Below, piece by piece: positions 13,344 to 17,616 of a DNA stretch of 17,616 bases. Positions within the stretch are counted from its first letter, which is position 1, and every line of letters starts with the position of its first letter. The translations under genes were made by a program, and so were the position numbers. The notes under the pieces were generated by a model that was not told the origin of the DNA, did not search any database, and saw nothing but the letters and a program-made list of their open reading frames with translations. The DNA is from CAZEAC01 sp964510065 (GTDB lineage Bacteria > Bdellovibrionota_C > UBA2361 > CAIXSY01), in assembly GCA_964510065.1 (NCBI GenBank), contig CAZEAC010000097.1, forward strand, positions 1 through 17,616, given 5' to 3'.

Positions 13344-13904
13344 ATGAAACAGTCGTCACCGCGAATTGTTGCAATTGCGATTTTTCTAGTCTTACTAGCA
13401 TTTATCGGCGCGAGCTGTGAGCTTGCAGTGCGCGGTGCTTCGCACATGCCGCTGGGCATGGTGCGGCTCGTCGATGCTGAAGGACTGGAAAAAAAATTAT
13501 CGGATTATTCAGCGAAAGTCGTGCTTGTAAATTTCTGGGCAAGCTGGTGCGTGAGCTGTCTCGCCGAGATGCGTCAACTCGATACGCTGCAGGGGCACTT
13601 TTCTCGAAACGATCTTTTGATTCTCGGAGTAATGATCGACGATGTGCAAGCAAATCTCTTGCGGGCGGAACAAAGTGCCACGCTGCACTTTCCGCTGCTT
13701 CTCGATCGAAACAGCGACGCAAAACGATTGTTTGCGGTTTCGGCATTGCCCACGACAATTGCACTCGATTGCAGGGGGCGAAGCCTCGATATATGGGATT
13801 CGCAACTAAAGGCCAAGTCAAAGAGGATCGTAGGTGCCCGCGAGTGGGATTCGGAGGAGAATGTCGAACGAGTGCGGCAGCTTATTGAGTCTCGCCATTG
13901 TTAG
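13344..13904 (+). CDS. Membrane-anchored TlpA/ResA-like thioredoxin-fold protein
   Basis: A 186-residue extracytoplasmic thiol-disulfide protein. Residues 7-24 form one hydrophobic signal/anchor. C25 in IGASC could be lipidated, but the -3 glycine is not a standard lipobox. The thioredoxin core has VVLVNFWASWCVSC (59-72) with the active-site pair C69/C72, a DRNSDAKRLFAVSALPTT stretch with the cis-proline P136, and an extra C143. The protein ends in a terminal cysteine, C186. The CVSC dipeptide differs from CGPC (thioredoxin) and CEPC (ResA), so its redox role is unclear. The start codon follows the previous stop with no gap and no Shine-Dalgarno sequence, implying translational coupling to the lipoprotein gene. 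A likely role is disulfide reduction or formation in the cysteine-bearing partners of this cassette; this is inferred. Confidence 0.85.
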   Translation: MKQSSPRIVAIAIFLVLLAFIGASCELAVRGASHMPLGMVRLVDAEGLEKKLSDYSAKVVLVNFWASWCVSCLAEMRQLDTLQGHFSRNDLLILGVMIDDVQANLLRAEQSATLHFPLLLDRNSDAKRLFAVSALPTTIALDCRGRSLDIWDSQLKAKSKRIVGAREWDSEENVERVRQLIESRHC

Positions 13905-13907
13905 TTA

Positions 13908-14010
13908 GGGAACCTCTGAAATACTAGGCGTTTTGGATTTGTTGGAATTTTGGATGAGATTTGCGCGAAAGGCCAGTGAAGACGAAATGCCTAGTATTTA
14001 AGAGGTTCCT
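13908..14010. mobile_element. Foldback MITE-like element, copy 2 (internally deleted)
   Basis: A 103-base non-coding element. The left end GGGAACCTCTGAAATACTAG (from 13908) and the right end (13989-14010) form 22-base terminal inverted repeats with 2 mismatches. TA lies directly outside both ends (13906-13907 and 14011-14012), consistent with a TA target duplication; TTAG is also repeated just outside if each end is taken one base shorter. The first 39 bases of window copy 1 recur here (13927-13965) with one change, and 119-163 recur at 13966-14010. The 79-base hairpin tip of copy 1 (40-118) is missing. Insertion is immediately after the stop codon of the thioredoxin-like gene. Confidence 0.75.
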
Positions 14011-14043
14011 TAGTTTCTGTCATTTTTTATCAAGTTGACAGAG

Positions 14044-14053
14044 CCTAATTAGG
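14044..14053. promoter_or_regulatory. CCTAATTAGG palindrome upstream of the gnd promoter
   Basis: A perfect 10-base palindrome, CCTAATTAGG, 11 bases upstream of the proposed gnd -35 box. The size and position suit a repressor or activator site. No specific regulator can be named. Confidence 0.3.
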
Positions 14054-14064
14054 TGACGAACCAA

Positions 14065-14094
14065 TTGACGTAATTCACTAATGACGCCTAAAAT
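14065..14094 (+). promoter_or_regulatory. Sigma-70-type promoter of gnd
   Basis: TTGACG (14065-14070) and TAAAAT (14089-14094) are separated by 18 bases; each matches its consensus hexamer at 5 of 6 positions. Transcription would start near 14101, giving a short leader. AGGAG (14114-14118) lies 6 bases before the gnd ATG. The foldback element copy 2 ends 54 bases upstream of the -35 box. Confidence 0.55.
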
Positions 14095-14124
14095 TAACGA
14101 GTAAATTTGCCTTAGGAGACAATC

Positions 14125-15549
14125 ATGGGAAAGCCCTCAATTGGCGTGGTCGGACTTGCGGTCATGGGCTCAAATCTTGCCCGTAACATTGAAAGCCGCG
14201 GTTATGAAGTTGCCGTGTACAACCGGACTTTTGAGACTACCGAAAAGTTTCTTGCCGATCAGAAGGGTAAGAAGTTCATCGGACCAAAAACAATAGAAGA
14301 GTTTGTCCATTCAATGGCAGCGCCGCGACAGATTATTATCATGGTGAAGGCAGGCGCTCCAACTGACGCGGTCATCGATGGGTTGTTGAATGTAGTGAGC
14401 AAAGGCGACATCATAATTGATGGTGGAAATGCCTATTACAAAGACACGCAGCGCCGGGAGAAAAAATGTAAAGAGAAGGGGATTAACTTCTTGGGAATTG
14501 GAATATCTGGAGGCGAAGAAGGTGCCCTGAAGGGACCTAGCCTTATGCCCGGAGGCCCTCGCGACGCATGGAAGATTGTCGCGCCTTTTCTTGAAAAAAT
14601 CGCGGCAAAGGTTGGTAATGATGCTTGCACGTCGTATATCGGCCCTGATGGGTCGGGACACTATGTGAAGATGGTGCACAATGGAATTGAGTACGGTGAT
14701 ATGCAGCTTATCGCCGAGGCGTACCATGTGCTTCGAAATATCGGTGACTGTCAGCCAGCCGAACTTGCGAATATTTTTGATCAGTGGAATGAGGGCGTGC
14801 TTTCCTCTTTCTTGATTGAAATTACCGGCAAGGTTTTCAAGAAAAAGGATTCGGCGGGTGGCTACCTCGTCGATAAGATTCTTGATAAAGCCGGCCAAAA
14901 AGGCACTGGCAAGTGGACTGTAGATGACGCACTTGAGCTTGGTGTGTCGATACCAACAATGGCCGCGGCGGTGGATGCGCGGGTTCTGAGCAGCATGAAA
15001 GACGAACGGGTCGGCGCAGAGAAGGCGCTAAACGGTCCTGACCAGTCCGAGTTCAAGGGCGATCCGGCATTCTCGGGCGACAGGAATGGCTTTATTCTTG
15101 ATGTGCATAACGCGCTTTACTGCTCGAAAATTATGTCTTATGCGCAGGGGATGGCGATGCTTCGCACCGCGTCGAATGCGTACTCTTGGGATCTGAAGCT
15201 TGATCAGATTGCGGCTCTCTGGCGTGGCGGATGTATCATCCGAGCGAAGTTCCTTGATGTCATTCGGGCTGCCTTTAGTAAGGACCCCGGGCTTAAAAAT
15301 CTGCTTCTGGATCCGATACTTAGGGCAGAGGTGGTAAAGTCAGTGCCAGGGCTTCGAAGAATAGTCTGCGCCGCGGCGCGCCAGGGTATCCCAGTGCCGG
15401 CATTTTCGGCGTCGCTTTCGTATTTCGATAGTTACCGTACAGCTTCTCTGCCGCAGAATCTTACCCAGGCGCAGCGTGACTTCTTTGGTGCCCACACCTA
15501 TGAGCGAATTGATAAGCCCGGGGTGTTCCATACAGAGTGGGAGGAGTGA
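14125..15549 (+). CDS. gnd: 6-phosphogluconate dehydrogenase, decarboxylating
   Basis: Oxidative pentose phosphate pathway enzyme that turns 6-phosphogluconate into ribulose 5-phosphate, CO2 and NADPH in the cytoplasm. The 474 residues match the long, dimeric type. The N-terminal coenzyme fold has GLAVMGSNLARN (10-21) with NRT after the second strand (33-35), typical of NADP use. Substrate and catalytic motifs are IDGGNAYYKDTQRRE (98-112), GISGGEEGALKGPSLMPGG (126-144) and SGHYVKMVHNGIEYGDMQ (177-194), with catalytic K182 and E189. The C-terminal region has KGTGKW, GGCIIRAKFL and the family tail QAQRDFFGAHTYERID. The first glycine is in GVVGLAVMG. The start is set by AGGAG 6 bases upstream. 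It has its own promoter and no zwf or pgl neighbour in view. Confidence 0.97.
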   Translation: MGKPSIGVVGLAVMGSNLARNIESRGYEVAVYNRTFETTEKFLADQKGKKFIGPKTIEEFVHSMAAPRQIIIMVKAGAPTDAVIDGLLNVVSKGDIIIDGGNAYYKDTQRREKKCKEKGINFLGIGISGGEEGALKGPSLMPGGPRDAWKIVAPFLEKIAAKVGNDACTSYIGPDGSGHYVKMVHNGIEYGDMQLIAEAYHVLRNIGDCQPAELANIFDQWNEGVLSSFLIEITGKVFKKKDSAGGYLVDKILDKAGQKGTGKWTVDDALELGVSIPTMAAAVDARVLSSMKDERVGAEKALNGPDQSEFKGDPAFSGDRNGFILDVHNALYCSKIMSYAQGMAMLRTASNAYSWDLKLDQIAALWRGGCIIRAKFLDVIRAAFSKDPGLKNLLLDPILRAEVVKSVPGLRRIVCAAARQGIPVPAFSASLSYFDSYRTASLPQNLTQAQRDFFGAHTYERIDKPGVFHTEWEE

Positions 15550-15561
15550 TACACTACTCCT

Positions 15562-15575
15562 TCGCGTAAGCGCGA
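15562..15575. repeat. Small hairpin after gnd
   Basis: TCGCG-TAAG-CGCGA is a perfect 5-bp GC-rich stem 12 bases after the gnd stop codon. There is no following T run, so termination is uncertain. Confidence 0.25.
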
Positions 15576-15621
15576 GTATAAGTACCTTTGAAGTCGAGGC
15601 TAGAACCGCGGAGGGTTAATA

Positions 15622-15648
15622 CTTCGTGCTTTTAGTGGTCTTCGTGGT
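15622..15648 (+). repeat. Nine-base-periodic GTG repeat upstream of typA
   Basis: Three consecutive 9-base units, CTTCGTGCT, TTTAGTGGT and CTTCGTGGT, each have GTG at the same position, followed by GAA. The array lies in the typA leader, ending 17 bases before the start codon. A related array closes the window at 17585-17611. Function is unknown. Confidence 0.55.
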
Positions 15649-15665
15649 GAAGGGATTTAAGATTT

Positions 15666-17477
15666 ATGTCAAAGCTAGTCGGTAACAACTCTATTCGTAA
15701 CATTGCGATTATCGCCCACGTTGATCATGGTAAAACCACGCTCGTTGACTTCATGCTGCGCCAGGCCGGAGTGTTTCGCGAAGGCCAGGAGATGAATGAA
15801 AGGGTCATGGATAATATGGACCTTGAACGCGAACGCGGAATCACTATCTCCGCGAAGAATTGCGCGGTTTCATGGAAAGGCACGAAAATTAACATCGTCG
15901 ACACCCCCGGTCACGCTGATTTTGGTGGTGAAGTTGAGCGCGCGCTTAAGATGGTAGATGGCGCTATTCTCTTAGTCGATGCTTCCGAGGGGCCGCTTCC
16001 GCAGACCCGCTTCGTGCTGAAAAAGGCGCTCGAATCTGATCTCGAAATTATCGTGGTCATTAATAAGATTGATCGCAAAGACGCGCGGCCACAGGAAGTG
16101 TTGAATGAGATCTATGATCTTTTTATCGATCTCGATGCAAATGAAGATCAGATAGATTTTCCGGTAATTTACGCGATTGGCCGTGATGGTATTGCGCAGC
16201 CGTCGCTTACCGAAAAGCGTGAAAATCTTGCGTTGCTCTTTGATACGATAGTCGAAAGAATTCCTGCTCCGCAACATGATCCATCCGAGCCTTTTCAGAT
16301 GCTGGTGACAAATCTTGCTTACTCTGATTATTTGGGCCGGCTTGCAGTGGGAAAGATCTTTCACGGTGTCGCGCGCAAGAATGAAAGTCTCGTATGCATT
16401 AATAAGCAAGGAGTTCCTCAACCGCTTCGCGTGGTAAAGCTTCAAGCATATGAAGGGCTTCGTTTCCGTGAGGTCGATAGTGTTGATCCTGGAGATATTA
16501 TCATCCTTGCCGGAATTGAGAATGTCGAAATTGGCGACACAATTGCCACTCGTGAGTCACCACGCGTGCTTCCCCGTGTTACCGTCGATGAGCCGACAAT
16601 CTCGATGCTGTTCACGGTAAACAATTCGCCATTCTCAGGAAGGGAAGGGAAGGTCCTGCAGTCGCGCGAACTTGGTGAGCGGCTTTACAAAGAGACGCTG
16701 CAAAATGTGGCGCTGCACGTGGAGAAGACCAAAGAAGGTGACAGCTTTATTGTGAAGGGTCGCGGCGAGTTCCAAATGGTAATTCTCATCGAAACGCTTC
16801 GCCGCGAAAATGCCGAGCTCATGGTTGGCCGGCCACAGATTATCTATAAGGAGAAAGAGGGCAAGCGTTTTGAGCCGATCGAGCATCTGTTCGTTGATTG
16901 TGATGAACGCTTCGTCGGAGTTGTTACTGAGAAACTTTCCATCCGGAAAGGGCGAATGACAAATATGGTCAATCACGGATATGGGCGAGTACGTCTCGAG
17001 TTCTCGGTCCCATCGCGTGCTCTCATCGGTTACCGAAATGAATTCTTGACCGACACCAAGGGAACTGGGCTTCTAAATTCGCTGCTCGAAGGATACGAGG
17101 AATATCGCGGTGATTTCGCCTCGCGTGTTACGGGATCGCTTGTGTGTGATAGGCAGGGTGAAGCCGTGGCGTATGCGCTTTTCCATCTTGAGCCGCGTGG
17201 TATTATGTTCGTGCAGCCTGGAGATCCAGTGTATGAAGGGATGGTAATTGGCGAGCACAGCCGCGACAATGACTTAAATGTCAATCCAACGAAAACAAAG
17301 AAGCTCACGAATATTCGAGCCGCGGGCCGTGATGAGAACATAATATTGACGCCGGTGATGCCGATGAATCTTGAGCGCGCGATTGAGTTCATTCGCGATG
17401 ACGAGATGGTTGAGATTACTCCAAAATCGGTGCGTATCCGTAAACGCCAACTTGATCCTCATCAGCGACCATATTGA
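15666..17477 (+). CDS. typA: TypA/BipA ribosome-associated GTPase
   Basis: Translational GTPase involved in 50S ribosome assembly and in stress and low-temperature growth. The 603 residues are the usual length. The G domain has AHVDHGKTT (17-25), RERGIT (55-60), DTPGHADFGGEVER (79-92) and NKID (133-136). Domain 2 contains YSDYLGRLAVGKIFHG. The C-terminal part has the TypA-specific VKGRGEFQMVILIETLRREN, SRALIGYRNEFLTDTKGTG and VNPTKTKKLTNIRAAGRDE. It is therefore TypA rather than LepA or EF-G. ATG 15666 is chosen because the homologous N-terminus begins about 10 residues later; only a distant GAAGGG (15649-15654) serves as ribosome binding site, overlapping the end of the GTG repeat array. Confidence 0.97.
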   Translation: MSKLVGNNSIRNIAIIAHVDHGKTTLVDFMLRQAGVFREGQEMNERVMDNMDLERERGITISAKNCAVSWKGTKINIVDTPGHADFGGEVERALKMVDGAILLVDASEGPLPQTRFVLKKALESDLEIIVVINKIDRKDARPQEVLNEIYDLFIDLDANEDQIDFPVIYAIGRDGIAQPSLTEKRENLALLFDTIVERIPAPQHDPSEPFQMLVTNLAYSDYLGRLAVGKIFHGVARKNESLVCINKQGVPQPLRVVKLQAYEGLRFREVDSVDPGDIIILAGIENVEIGDTIATRESPRVLPRVTVDEPTISMLFTVNNSPFSGREGKVLQSRELGERLYKETLQNVALHVEKTKEGDSFIVKGRGEFQMVILIETLRRENAELMVGRPQIIYKEKEGKRFEPIEHLFVDCDERFVGVVTEKLSIRKGRMTNMVNHGYGRVRLEFSVPSRALIGYRNEFLTDTKGTGLLNSLLEGYEEYRGDFASRVTGSLVCDRQGEAVAYALFHLEPRGIMFVQPGDPVYEGMVIGEHSRDNDLNVNPTKTKKLTNIRAAGRDENIILTPVMPMNLERAIEFIRDDEMVEITPKSVRIRKRQLDPHQRPY

Positions 17478-17584
17478 AGCTGCTGGACTAGGCTTTTTAC
17501 GTCAGCTACGGAATTGTTTGTGAGAGAATTATTGCTGGCAGGCTTGCGTAGAGCACTGTAGCCAAAATACTCTTACTTTCCTAG

Positions 17585-17611
17585 CTCTGTGCTCTCTGTG
17601 CCTCTGTGGTT
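17585..17611 (+). repeat. CTCTGTG periodic repeat downstream of typA
   Basis: CTCTGTGCT (17585-17593), CTCTGTGCC (17594-17602) and TCTGTGGTT (17603-17611) form an imperfect array with GTG trinucleotides spaced 9 and then 8 bases apart, followed by a T run. It resembles the array at 15622-15648. It is cut by the window end, so its full extent is unknown. Confidence 0.5.
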
Positions 17612-17616
17612 TTTTG

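Noticed and set aside
13366..13418. Thioredoxin-like protein as a certain lipoprotein via C25
   Set aside because: Glycine at -3 does not fit the lipobox; a simple N-terminal membrane anchor is equally likely, so lipidation is not claimed.
14035..14040. TTGACA as the gnd -35 box
   Set aside because: Perfect hexamer, but no -10-like hexamer lies 16-18 bases downstream; the TTGACG at 14065 has a good partner.
14311..14898. Antisense ORF of 195 codons within gnd
   Set aside because: Shadow of gnd; no start signals or domain.
1..17616. CRISPR array, tRNA or rRNA genes, prophage or plasmid origin
   Set aside because: No regularly spaced direct repeats of CRISPR type, no cloverleaf-like or rRNA-like sequence and no phage or replication genes were seen in any intergenic region.

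Overview
The window reads as about 17.6 kb of chromosome from a free-living Gram-negative bacterium of moderate G+C content. Outer-membrane-style lipoprotein signals (LASC, LAGC), a heptosyltransferase-like GT9 enzyme, a textbook sigma-54 promoter and DUF799/GNA1162-like lipoproteins fit a proteobacterial or deltaproteobacterial-like lineage (Desulfobacterota, Bdellovibrionota or Myxococcota type). Genus cannot be named from sequence alone. Thirteen intact protein genes were found, twelve on + and one on -. No rRNA, tRNA, CRISPR array or transposase gene was seen, and no gene-free stretch exceeds 300 bases.

Layout. (1) 1-163 is the right part of a small foldback mobile element (copy 1), followed directly by a promoter and a sugar-nucleotide operon: ugd (245-1552), UDP-glucuronate decarboxylase (1561-2508) and a GalE-like epimerase (2508-3449), then lepA (3471-5273) only 21 bases on. 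(2) 5274-5531 carries a consensus-perfect sigma-54 promoter (5465-5481) ahead of a 980-residue exported protein (5532-8474) with Ig/cadherin-like modules, a dockerin, a CotH-kinase-like domain and an InlB-type repeat. (3) A GT9 glycosyltransferase lies on the minus strand (8662-9906), divergent from a PPP-family phosphatase (10117-10854) across a region rich in overlapping inverted repeats. (4) 10998-13904 is a compact four-gene cell-envelope cassette: a cupredoxin-like secreted protein, two lipoproteins that share a C-terminal module, and a membrane-anchored thioredoxin-like protein. (5) A second, shortened copy of the foldback element (13908-14010) separates this cassette from gnd (14125-15549). 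(6) typA/bipA (15666-17477) closes the window; short GTG-periodic repeats lie before it and after it.

How it works together. Ugd and the decarboxylase convert UDP-glucose to UDP-glucuronate and then UDP-xylose; the third enzyme plausibly 4-epimerises one of these, giving pentose or uronate donors for surface glycans. The GT9 enzyme would act in the same envelope glycan biology. LepA and TypA are housekeeping ribosome GTPases and Gnd supplies NADPH and pentose phosphates. The least explained parts are the four-gene envelope cassette, the sigma-54-linked CotH/dockerin protein and the foldback element family.
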